Under the pieces are notes generated by a model, which did not search any database, had not been told where the DNA came from, and saw only the letters and a program-made list of their open reading frames with translations. A stretch of 64,000 bases of DNA from an uncultured Collinsella sp. Lineage in GTDB: Bacteria; Actinomycetota; Coriobacteriia; Coriobacteriales; Coriobacteriaceae. Below are positions 19,121 through 26,859 of this stretch, in pieces. How positions within the stretch are numbered: the stretch's first letter is position 1; each line of letters opens with the position of its first letter. The DNA lies in NCBI GenBank assembly GCA_902465265.1, contig CABQMF010000001.1:1-64000 (forward strand), in the 5' to 3' direction. The position numbers were made by a program, and so were the translations under genes.

Positions 19121-19724
19121 TGCGGTGACGCTGTTGCGAGCGGCCTGCGATGGGGCCGTTGTTGGTTGGGGCCGCTGGGCTGATGTGGGGGCACGTGGCC
19201 GTTGCGGGCTCTGGTCCCGGCGGCGGCCTCGGCGCTTCGCGCCTGCCGCCTTTGGGGGCTGTGGGGCGCGGCCGGCAGCTACGGCGCGTTAGCGCCTGCT
19301 GCCTGCGGGGACTTTGGGGTTGAGGCGGTAACTTTGGCGCGCCTGCGTTTGTTGCTTGTGAAGGCTTAGGGGCTGGTGCGAATCGAAGGTGAATGGTTTC
19401 TCGGGAAGTGAACGACCTATTTTGGACCCTTGAAGCATCGGCATATTTTGGCCGCCATTTCCTGCGGTTTTATCGCATGAATCCTGCTGTTTTGCAATTA
19501 AAAAATACGGATGGTTCGGGGCCCTAGTTTTACTCGTTCACTTCTCGGAAAACCATTCACCTTCATTTTCTCCGGGCAGAGTTTTGGTTGTTACAGTTCT
19601 ACATTGGCCGAAATTGAGCGGAAAACAGCCTCGCTTAAGCAATTGCGAGCCCGCTCGGACGTATCTGTGGGGTTGTCTGCACAATTCGCGGTATCATGGT
19701 GCGGAGTTTTGAAAGGAGCCGCTG
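19121..19724. other. Long non-coding gap with tandem hairpins and a large inverted repeat
   Basis: No gene is seen. After the asd hairpin comes a GC-rich stretch with two tandem hairpins of the same design (19222-19250 and 19274-19303). Their outer stems differ compensatorily, GGCGGC/GCCGCC versus GGCAGC/GCTGCC. A large inverted repeat follows (19385-19415 with 19534-19564, 28 of 31 positions paired) around an AT-richer 118-nt loop. The final 150 bp carry the leader of the alkyltransferase. Confidence 0.6.
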
Positions 19725-20303
19725 GTGGTCACGACGACGTTTGCTTCGCCTTTGGGCGAAATCCTACTTGCCGCTGATGGCCGCGGTCTGACGGGGCTTT
19801 GGTTTGAGGGGCAGGAGCACTTTGGCTCTACGCTGCTCAAAGAAGATGCGGAGCACGTTGAAGGTGCCGATGCGGTTTCTGGTACCAGTGGGATGTCTTC
19901 GGTGAGTCCGGCAAATGGTGCGGCCTCTTCGGTGCTTGAGTGTTCCTGGGCTTGGCTGAATGCTTTTTTTGCAGGGCAGGAACCTCAGTTTACGCCGCCG
20001 TTGCATATGATCGGCACAGCGTTTCAGCGCGAGGTTTGGTTTGAGCTGCTTTCTATTCCGCGTGGTGAGGTCGCTACGTATGGTGAGATCGCCCAGCGTG
20101 TCGCCGCCCGCCATCGGGTGCCGGGAAACGAGGCGCCCGTTGTGTCTCCTCGTGCGGTGGGGGCTGCGGTCGCGCGTAATCCCATTTCGATTATTGTGCC
20201 GTGCCATCGCGTGGTGGCGGCCGACGGATCGCTCAACGGATATGCCGGCGGGCTTGACCGCAAGGAGTGGCTGCTTCGACTTGAGGGCGCGTATGAGGAG
20301 TGA
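19725..20303 (+). CDS. ogt: Methylated-DNA--protein-cysteine S-methyltransferase
   Basis: This 192-residue suicide DNA-repair protein transfers alkyl groups from O6-alkylguanine to its own Cys160 in the signature IIVPCHRVV. An upstream RGEVATYGEIA and RAVGAAVARNP helix-turn-helix region binds DNA. A nonconserved insert of about 30 residues (roughly 40-70) lies in the N-terminal part. The GTG start at 19725 has GAAAGGAG upstream. No ada-type activator is fused. The gene abuts the remains of an Abi_2 gene on the other strand. Confidence 0.9.
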   Translation: MVTTTFASPLGEILLAADGRGLTGLWFEGQEHFGSTLLKEDAEHVEGADAVSGTSGMSSVSPANGAASSVLECSWAWLNAFFAGQEPQFTPPLHMIGTAFQREVWFELLSIPRGEVATYGEIAQRVAARHRVPGNEAPVVSPRAVGAAVARNPISIIVPCHRVVAADGSLNGYAGGLDRKEWLLRLEGAYEE

Positions 20304-20315
20304 CGCTCGAGTACT

Positions 20316-20444
20316 TTGCCTGTAGTAGCCGACTTCGACCAAAGCTCGCTCGAGTTCGCTTTGATCAGAGCACTTAAGACCCTTGTTTTCTGTCAATAGT
20401 GCTATCTGTTCGTTGATGGATATCCACGACTTCTGGTATTTCAT
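20316..20444 (-). pseudogene. Truncated Abi_2 (AbiD/AbiF-like) abortive-infection gene, N-terminal remnant
   Basis: On the minus strand an ATG at 20444 opens a frame beginning MKYQKSWISINEQIALL and reading to ALVEVGYYRQ. That is the N-terminal pattern of Abi_2 phage-defence proteins (S-I-x-EQI-x-LL ... YYRLSGY). After YYR the similarity stops near 20316, just beyond the alkyltransferase stop, so only about 43 of some 300 residues remain. A ribosome site (AAGAGG) and a promoter (20515-20541) are still intact. This is a decayed defence gene. Confidence 0.6.
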
Positions 20445-20514
20445 TAAGCCTCTTGAAATAAAAAGAGCTGGAGTTGCGCATCGTTGAGAGGCTTTCCAGC
20501 TTTAGAGACATAAA

Positions 20515-20541
20515 ATTATAAGATACGATGACCTGCGTCAA
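20515..20541 (-). promoter_or_regulatory. Promoter of the Abi_2 remnant
   Basis: On the minus strand TTGACG (20541-20536), a 15-bp spacer and a perfect TATAAT (20520-20515) lie about 70 bp before the remnant's ATG. The spacer is slightly short. Confidence 0.45.
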
Positions 20542-20613
20542 GGAAGCTGCCAGATGACCTTGGAGCGGCTGATTGCCTGGCCTAAAACCTGATGCGCGGG
20601 ACGGCGCCCCACG

Positions 20614-21252
20614 CTATTCAGCGCGCTTGATAGGATGACGAACCACAGTCTTAAGTTTCTCCGGTGCACATTTGCGTGGATCGGAGAGATAGATTTCGTG
20701 ATGGAAACGGGTGTCTGAGAAGTCGGGGACATAGCCCTGCTCGGTCGTGTATTCATTCATAGCGCCTACGGTCGCCGGTTCGTTGTCGTAGGGCCCGGTG
20801 TGCATGCATTGAACGCAGAGGCCCTCGTCAACTTTAAGCAGCTCGACGGCAGAAAAGTCAAGTTTCTTTTTGGTCGTGGCTTCCGCGACTGCCCAGTCAA
20901 AGTCATCTCGGGTGACGAAATCGGGCAGGCGAATGCACGAGATAAAGTTGAAATCGTCCTTGCGTACATAATCGATGTCGCCGCTCGGGGAGTCTTGCCA
21001 CCAGAAACCCTCGAGCGGCGGTACCACAAAGTCGAAATAGCCCTTGATACTCCTTGAGCCTTTCTTCGACATCTTGACGGTATAGGCGATGCCGTAAAGC
21101 AGCGGCAGGGCGTTTTGATACTCGCCACCTTCGGTATTTGGGTCGCCCTTTCCGCGAACGGCAACGTAGCTCATAGGCGGGACAGTTACGATGCTCGGCT
21201 TGCTTGCAGGTTTGTAGAGCTCCTTGCATTCCTTCTTAAAGTCGAACGCCAT
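20614..21252 (-). CDS. GyrI-like small-molecule-binding domain protein
   Basis: This 212-residue protein is similar in pattern to the GyrI-like/SOUL-type effector-binding family (segments PPMSYVAVRGKGDPN, LLYGIAYTVKM, EGLCVQCMHTGPYDNEPAT, FHHEIYLSDPRKCAPEKLKT). These stand-alone proteins bind or hydrolyse small, often cyclic, compounds; their physiological ligand is generally unknown. It is cytoplasmic, with no DNA-binding domain. The ribosome site GAAAGG is well placed. There is no clear operon partner. Confidence 0.75.
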   Translation of the reverse strand: MAFDFKKECKELYKPASKPSIVTVPPMSYVAVRGKGDPNTEGGEYQNALPLLYGIAYTVKMSKKGSRSIKGYFDFVVPPLEGFWWQDSPSGDIDYVRKDDFNFISCIRLPDFVTRDDFDWAVAEATTKKKLDFSAVELLKVDEGLCVQCMHTGPYDNEPATVGAMNEYTTEQGYVPDFSDTRFHHEIYLSDPRKCAPEKLKTVVRHPIKRAE

Positions 21253-21432
21253 GTTGGCCGCCTTTCTGCGTATTGGCCTGCTTAGATAACGGAATCATAT
21301 CATAGAAACGAACAGCTGTTCGAATGATTTTGCTGACAGATAGAGATGCGTGCGTTGTGTTTGGCGGTCGGCCTGACCCCGTCGATGATTTCTCTGCCTT
21401 CCCGGCGCTTGCCTGCGCTCCCCGTTTCCCCA

Positions 21433-21472
21433 TATAAAACCTGCCAAAATGAACCTGTCCCTTTTTGGTCGG
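21433..21472 (-). repeat. REP-like element R1
   Basis: Read on the minus strand it is a CCAAAAAGGGACAGGTT palindrome ending in TTTTGGCAGGTTTTAT. It is closely related to the elements at 24995, 29491 and 30699. It lies in the leader of the ABC exporter. Confidence 0.65.
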
Positions 21473-21522
21473 CGTGAAATGGGTAATACTAAAGAGTTAT
21501 CCGACCAGATGGGAATTAATCG

Positions 21523-22224
21523 ATGGCTTATATCGAATTCAAAGACGTCATCAAGGCGTACGGAGAGGGCGATGCCCGCATTCACGCGCTCGACGGCGCG
21601 AGCTTTACCGTTGAGCGCGGTGAGCTTGCCATTATCCTGGGCGCCTCGGGTGCCGGCAAGACCACGGCGCTCAACATCCTGGGCGGCATGGATACGGTAA
21701 CCTCCGGCACCGTGACGGTGGACGGGCGCGACGTGAGCTCCGCCAACGAGGCGCAGCTCGTGGAATACCGCCGTGCCGACGTCGGCTTTGTCTTCCAGTT
21801 CTACAATCTGGTCCCCAACCTGACGGCGCTCGAAAACGTTGAGCTCGCGGCGCAAATCTGCCCCGATTCGCTCGATGCCGAACAGACGCTTCGCCAGGTT
21901 GGCCTGGGCGGGCGCCTCGCCAACTTTCCGGCGCAGCTTTCGGGCGGCGAGCAGCAGCGCGTGTCCATTGCACGTGCACTGGCCAAGAACCCCAAGCTGC
22001 TTTTGTGCGACGAGCCCACGGGCGCGCTCGACTATAAAACCGGCAAGCAGATCCTGCAGCTGCTGCAGGATACCTGCCGCAAGCAGGGCATTACGGTCAT
22101 CATCATCACGCACAACTCCGCGCTGGCGCCCATGGCCGATCGCCTGATCCGCTTTAAGAGCGGGCGCGTGGAGAGTGAAACGGTCCAGCAAAATCCCGTG
22201 CCTATCGAGACGATCGAGTGGTAG
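21523..22224 (+). CDS. ABC exporter ATP-binding subunit (MacB/LolD type)
   Basis: This 233-residue ATPase has Walker A GASGAGKT (40-47), signature LSGGEQQR (139-146), Walker [10 protein letters not shown] (159-167) and the switch His in IIITHN. The sequence type is that of ATPases paired with FtsX-like permeases. The next gene, starting 6 bp downstream, is such a permease, so both form one transporter. Such systems act in lipoprotein, peptide or drug transport by mechanotransmission; the substrate here is unknown. Confidence 0.9.
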   Translation: MAYIEFKDVIKAYGEGDARIHALDGASFTVERGELAIILGASGAGKTTALNILGGMDTVTSGTVTVDGRDVSSANEAQLVEYRRADVGFVFQFYNLVPNLTALENVELAAQICPDSLDAEQTLRQVGLGGRLANFPAQLSGGEQQRVSIARALAKNPKLLLCDEPTGALDYKTGKQILQLLQDTCRKQGITVIIITHNSALAPMADRLIRFKSGRVESETVQQNPVPIETIEW

Positions 22225-22229
22225 CGCCC

Positions 22230-24995
22230 ATGAATCAGGACCGCCAAAACAGCCAAAACCACGATACGGAGCACGCGGGTCGTGACCAGGAGTTCGCGAC
22301 ATACCGTACCGCTCAGAGCTCAAACGATATGGTGCCGACGGTTTTTCGCCGCGGCATCTACCGCACAATCCGCGGCAGTCTTAAGCGCTTCTTATCTATC
22401 GTGGTCATCACCGCGCTTGGCGTGAGCGTGATGTGCGGTCTTAAGGCAGGCTGCGAAGATTTGCGCGATTCGGTCGACGCCTATTTTGACCAGCAGAATG
22501 TCTATGACATTAACGTGCAGTCGACCTATGGCCTCACGCGCGACGATCTTGCGGCTATCCAAGAGGTCGACGGCGTCGAGACGGCCGAGGGTATCTACAC
22601 CGAGACCGCCTACACCGCCGTGGGCACAACGCGCGAGCGCGTGGTCGTGCAGAGTCTTTCCAAGGAGAATATCGATCAACCGGTGCTGGTGAGCGGCGAT
22701 TTGCCCGAGAGCGCCGGTGAGGTCGCGGTGACTTCGAAGTTCCTGAAGGCTTCGGGCAAAAGGCTCGGCGATACGGTGAGTTTTGCTGCCAATGACGCGA
22801 GCTCGTCGAACCAAAGCGCCAAGGACCAGTTTGCCGCGGGCGATTACACCATCACGGCCGAGGTTCTCGATCCCACCGACGTGAGCTCCGACTCGACAGT
22901 CAACGCCTTTCGTGCTGCTTCGGCTGCGGACTATAAGTTCTATGTGAACGAGGACGCCGCGACATCTTCTTCCTACTCCTCGGTCCACGTGATCGTCGAG
23001 GGAGCCAAGAGCCTCAACTCCTATTCGGATGCCTACACGACAAAGATCAACGAGGTCAAGGGCAATATCGAGAAGATCCGCAAGGAGCGTGAGAAGGCAC
23101 GTGCTCAGGAGTTGACGGTTGACACGCCGGCAAGCTTGGATGCGGCCGAGCGCCAGGCGAATATGCTCTTTGGGATTGAACAGGGCAACATCGACCGTAT
23201 GGCCGAGGGCAGCGACGAACGTGCACAGGCGCAAGCTGACCTGGACCAGCGCCGCGCCGCCGCTGACCAGCATTTTGCCGATGCCCGCGCCGAGCTTTCC
23301 GATCTAGGCGAATGTATGTGGTACATCCAGGACCGCGGCAATATCGCAAGCTACTCGAGCGTGGAAAGCGATAGCTCGTCAATTGAGGCCATCGCCACGG
23401 TGTTCCCGTTTATCTTCTTTATCGTCGCCGTGCTCATCAGCCTCACCACCGCCACGCGTATGGTTGAGGAGGAGCGCACGCTTATTGGCCTGTATAAGGC
23501 GCTTGGCTATTCACGCGAGCGCATCCTGTCCAAATACGTGGACTATGCGCTGTGGGCATGTCTGATCGGCGGCGTGCTCGGCAACATCATCGGCTTTGTG
23601 GGGCTGCCGCTGTTCCTGTTTACGGTGTTCGATGACATGTACTCTCTGCCCCAGATGCTGCTTTCGTACGACATCGTGTCGTCGCTCGTGTCGGTTGCGC
23701 TGTTTGCCGTGGGCGTAGTGGGCGCCACGATTATCGCCTGCCGCCACGAGATGGCCGAGACGCCTGCTTCGCTCATGCGCCCCAAGGCCCCGCGTGCCGG
23801 CTCGCGCATCTTGCTCGAGCGCATCGGCTTTATCTGGCGCCGCATGGGCTTTTTGAACAAGGTGGCAGCGCGTAACCTGTTCCGCTACAAAAAGCGTGCC
23901 TTTATGACCATCTTCGGTATCGCCGGCTGCACGGCGCTCGTGATCTGCGGCATGGGCATCCGCGATACGTCGGTGGCGCTGTCGCCCAAACAGTACGGGC
24001 ATATCACGCGCTACGACCTGCTGGCGGTCGCCAATCCCGACGATTTTTCGCAGACGTGCGCGGCATTGGATGAGCGCAGCGCGGCCAATGATTCCAACGT
24101 GACCGTGACCTCGACGCTACCGATTATGATCGACAACGTCACCTTTACGTTTGGCGGCAAAAGCGAGACCGTGCAGCTCATCGTGATTCCTGACGACCGC
24201 ACGGGTGACTTGGGCGATTACGTGCGCCTGGAGGATGAGTCCAAAGACCCGTTCGCCCTGCGTGACGGGGACGTGTATTTAAGCAAGAGCTCGCAGCTGG
24301 TGCTGGGGATTCAGCCGGGCGATACGGCTCACGTCCAGGATTCGTCGCTCAAAGTTGCCAAGGTCAAAGTCAGCGACATCTCGCTTAACTATCTGGGCAA
24401 CACGCTTTACATGACGCAGGGCACCTATGAGCGCACGTTCGGCCGAAGCGCGCGTCTTAACGGCATCTTTGCGCTGCTCAAGGGTTCGTCAGCAGATCAA
24501 ATTGCGTTTAGCAAGAAGCTTAAGAGCGACGGTTGGCTCACCATCTCGAGCACGGCCGAACATTGGGAGAACTACGAGGCCAACTTTACGATTATCAACT
24601 CTGTGGTGGTGCTCGTGACTTTTATGGCAGCGTGCCTGTCGTTTGTCGTGGTGTTTACGCTGTCTAATACGAATATTTCGGAGCGCGAACGCGAGCTGGC
24701 GACTATCAAGGTGCTGGGCTTCCGTCGCGGCGAGGTGCACCATTACGTCAACAAGGAAACGCTGATTCTCACGGCGATTGGCGCCGCGCTGGGCGTACCG
24801 CTAGGCGGCTTGCTGGCCGAGAGCTTTACCTACATTTTGCAGATGCCGTCGCTGTACTTTGACGTCGAAGTCGAGCCGCTAAGCTACGTGCTTGCCGTGG
24901 TGCTTTCCTTTGGCTTTACATTTATCGTCAACCTCGCCACCAATCGTACCCTCAACAAGATCGACATGGTTGGTGCCCTCAAGAGTGCCGAGTGA
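22230..24995 (+). CDS. FtsX-like ABC transporter permease
   Basis: The 921-residue membrane protein has an N-terminal helix (about residues 45-65, KRFLSIVVITALGVSVMCGLKAG) and a large extracytoplasmic domain. That domain includes a charged coiled-coil stretch around residues 275-350. Three helices of the first FtsX domain follow (around 390-510), then a second extracytoplasmic domain and a second FtsX domain near the C-terminus (VVVFTLSNTNISERERELATIKVLGF). The two-FtsX-domain layout matches actinobacterial and Firmicutes exporters that work with one ATPase. The ATG at 22230 is preferred to GTG 22218. The stop codon is the first base set of REP-like element R2. Confidence 0.87.
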   Translation: MNQDRQNSQNHDTEHAGRDQEFATYRTAQSSNDMVPTVFRRGIYRTIRGSLKRFLSIVVITALGVSVMCGLKAGCEDLRDSVDAYFDQQNVYDINVQSTYGLTRDDLAAIQEVDGVETAEGIYTETAYTAVGTTRERVVVQSLSKENIDQPVLVSGDLPESAGEVAVTSKFLKASGKRLGDTVSFAANDASSSNQSAKDQFAAGDYTITAEVLDPTDVSSDSTVNAFRAASAADYKFYVNEDAATSSSYSSVHVIVEGAKSLNSYSDAYTTKINEVKGNIEKIRKEREKARAQELTVDTPASLDAAERQANMLFGIEQGNIDRMAEGSDERAQAQADLDQRRAAADQHFADARAELSDLGECMWYIQDRGNIASYSSVESDSSSIEAIATVFPFIFFIVAVLISLTTATRMVEEERTLIGLYKALGYSRERILSKYVDYALWACLIGGVLGNIIGFVGLPLFLFTVFDDMYSLPQMLLSYDIVSSLVSVALFAVGVVGATIIACRHEMAETPASLMRPKAPRAGSRILLERIGFIWRRMGFLNKVAARNLFRYKKRAFMTIFGIAGCTALVICGMGIRDTSVALSPKQYGHITRYDLLAVANPDDFSQTCAALDERSAANDSNVTVTSTLPIMIDNVTFTFGGKSETVQLIVIPDDRTGDLGDYVRLEDESKDPFALRDGDVYLSKSSQLVLGIQPGDTAHVQDSSLKVAKVKVSDISLNYLGNTLYMTQGTYERTFGRSARLNGIFALLKGSSADQIAFSKKLKSDGWLTISSTAEHWENYEANFTIINSVVVLVTFMAACLSFVVVFTLSNTNISERERELATIKVLGFRRGEVHHYVNKETLILTAIGAALGVPLGGLLAESFTYILQMPSLYFDVEVEPLSYVLAVVLSFGFTFIVNLATNRTLNKIDMVGALKSAE

Positions 24996-25035
24996 CCTGC
25001 CAAAAAGGGACAGGTTTATTTTGGCAGGTTTTATC
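24995..25035 (+). repeat. REP-like element R2, starting at the permease stop codon
   Basis: ACCTGCCAAAA and TTTTGGCAGGT (24995-25005 and 25019-25029) pair perfectly around AGGGACAGGTTTA. It begins inside the stop codon of the upstream permease gene. Confidence 0.75.
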
Positions 25036-25155
25036 TGGGCAAACGCCGGACAACCATTATGTGGCCCGGCGTTTGTTGCTTTGCTATCTTTTGCCCGCAG
25101 GCGTGGATGGAGGGCTTTCTTCAGCCTTCGAGATTGAGTTTGAATGGGTCGTATG

Positions 25156-25314
25156 CCACAAAATGGGCCTATCTACTACGTTTAATTGGATACCGTCAAC
25201 CATGCCGGGAAAACGAAAAATAAAACCGCAGGTAGAAGGCCTGTCGATTTTCGAAAAAGGCGGTCATGGTTGGCCCCATCGAGTTAAACGTAGTAGATGG
25301 CCCCTTTTCGTGGC
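25156..25314. repeat. Large imperfect inverted repeat in the permease-pfkA gap
   Basis: The core arms ATCTACTACGTTTAA (25171-25185) and TTAAACGTAGTAGAT (25284-25298) are perfect. Pairing extends outward through CCACAAAATGGGCC with GGCCCCTTTTCGTGG, with a bulge. A partial inner pairing (CAACCATG/CATGGTTG) is also seen. No gene lies within. Confidence 0.6.
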
Positions 25315-25366
25315 GGACCATCAAACGAACGCCGACGCTTGTGCTGTAGCCGCTCCGATCATTCGT

Positions 25367-25435
25367 AAGTTGCGGTGGAATAGTTCCTAGATTCAGCCAT
25401 TTGCGGGCCAAGCAGGAACTATTCCACCGCAACTT
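25367..25435. repeat. GCGGTG-type hairpin, copy 2
   Basis: Perfect 22-bp arms (25367-25388 with 25414-25435), beginning AAGTTGCGGTGGAATAG. It is the closest relative of copy 1 at 10652. Confidence 0.8.
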
Positions 25436-25496
25436 AATTTCAGACCACGCACCCGCAGCAAGAAGACGAATAACCTCGGCCTCCCCAGTTGCCGCA

Positions 25497-25617
25497 GGAG
25501 GCCCCAGGGCTTACCTCCCAAATCTTTCCGCAGGACGGAAGGACCCCGCCGCGCGAAGCGCACGGCGGGGTCCTGACATGTCCGAGGACGATTTGGGAGG
25601 TAAGCCCTGGGGCCTCC
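25497..25617 (-). repeat. Long nested hairpin, family A copy 4 (after pfkA)
   Basis: Perfect 28-bp arms (25497-25524 and 25590-25617) enclose a 12-bp stem (25540-25551 and 25563-25574). Read in pfkA direction it starts 22 nt after the pfkA stop, and the inter-stem sequences begin GTCCTCGGACATG and include GTCCTGCGGAAA, nearly identical to copy 1. Confidence 0.85.
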
Positions 25618-25639
25618 GATGGGGCGGTTCCAGCCGAGG

Positions 25640-26719
25640 CTATTCGTCGCCGAAGCTGATGCCCAACGCTTTGGCCTCGCGCACCAGATCGCTCTGGGGA
25701 TCGACATACTTGAGCTTGCCGGCGACCTTCTCGAGCGGCATGTGGCACATCTTGCCGTCACGCAGGGCAATCATGTAGCCAAACTCGCCGCGTAGGCACC
25801 CCAGTGCCGCCTCGACGCCGCACTGGGTCGCAAAGATGCGGTCCTGGGCGTCGGGCTGGCCACCGCGCTGCGTGTGGCCGGGGATGGCGACGCGGGTCTC
25901 GCGACCGGTCTTGGCCTCGATCTCCTTGGCGATGTCGTAGACAATCGACGGGCTCGTGCGCTCGGCGAGCTTCTTCTTGTACTCCTTCTTGGGCAGCGCC
26001 GCGTCCTCCTTGGAGATGGCGCCCTCGGCGACGGCCACGATGGTAAAGCGACTGCCGGTCTCCATGCGATGCTCGATGGTCTTGATGACGTTATCCATGT
26101 CGTAGGGGATCTCGGGAATCAGAATGACGTCCGCGCCGCCCGCGACGCCGGCGTACAGCGGAATCCAGCCAACCTTGTGACCCATGATCTCGATAACGAA
26201 CACGCGGCCGTGACTCGAGGCGGTGGTGTGGATGTCGTCGATGCACTTGGTGGCGACGTCGATGGCGCTCGTAAAGCCAAACGTCAACTCGGTGCCCCAG
26301 GTGTCGTTATCGATGGTCTTAGGCAGGGCGATAACGTTGAGGCCCTCTTCGCGCAGACGGTTGGCGGTCTTGGTGGAGCCGTTGCCGCCCAGCATAAACA
26401 GGCAGTCGAGCTGCAGCTTATGATAGGTGTGGACCATTGCCGGCACCTTCTCGACGCCGTCGGCCTCGGGAATATCCAGGCGCTTGAACGGCGTACGGCT
26501 TGTGCCCAGAATAGTGCCGCCACGGGTAAGGATGCCGCTAAAATCGGCGGGCGTCATGACACGGAACCTGCTGTAGATAAGGCCCTGGTAGCCGTCCTCA
26601 AAACCATAGATCTCGATAGGTTCTTCGCTATTGGTCATAAGCGTTTTGACAATGCCGCGCATGGTGGCGTTGAGCGCCTGACAGTCGCCGCCACTGGTAA
26701 GAAGACCGATCCTAAGCAT
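25640..26719 (-). CDS. pfkA: 6-phosphofructokinase, group III type
   Basis: This 359-residue kinase phosphorylates fructose 6-phosphate at C1. It starts LRIGLLTSGGDCQALNA and has GGNGSTKTA at 111-118 and PKTIDND at 133-139 with catalytic Asp137. At the two positions that distinguish phosphoryl donors it has Gly114 (ATP type) together with Lys134 (common in PPi enzymes). This mix is known from group III ATP-dependent actinobacterial PFKs, so ATP is more likely, but PPi use should not be assumed absent. The Asp of the usual GGDGS motif is Asn113. A long nested hairpin follows the gene. Confidence 0.92.
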   Translation of the reverse strand: MLRIGLLTSGGDCQALNATMRGIVKTLMTNSEEPIEIYGFEDGYQGLIYSRFRVMTPADFSGILTRGGTILGTSRTPFKRLDIPEADGVEKVPAMVHTYHKLQLDCLFMLGGNGSTKTANRLREEGLNVIALPKTIDNDTWGTELTFGFTSAIDVATKCIDDIHTTASSHGRVFVIEIMGHKVGWIPLYAGVAGGADVILIPEIPYDMDNVIKTIEHRMETGSRFTIVAVAEGAISKEDAALPKKEYKKKLAERTSPSIVYDIAKEIEAKTGRETRVAIPGHTQRGGQPDAQDRIFATQCGVEAALGCLRGEFGYMIALRDGKMCHMPLEKVAGKLKYVDPQSDLVREAKALGISFGDE

Positions 26720-26757
26720 GATGAATCCTTCCGGGCAAGTTATAACATGCGCATAAG

Positions 26758-26790
26758 TTTACCCCCGCACATTGTTGATACGGGGGTAAA
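26758..26790 (-). terminator. Hairpin between the amide hydrolase and pfkA
   Basis: TTTACCCCCG (26758-26767) pairs with CGGGGGTAAA (26781-26790). On the minus strand it lies about 70 bp after the amide hydrolase stop and before pfkA, so it could end the former or lie in the pfkA leader. Confidence 0.5.
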
Positions 26791-26859
26791 ACGTGTTAGC
26801 TCAAGCGTATAGAAATGTAAGCAACGTCAGGCGAGCGTAAGGTCGACGGGCCCGGCTCC

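Noticed and set aside
21433..21472. REP-like elements read as ordinary rho-independent terminators
   Set aside because: Stems contain the conserved AAAGGGACAGG core unrelated to termination, lie in both orientations, and one is in a leader region; a terminator side effect remains possible.
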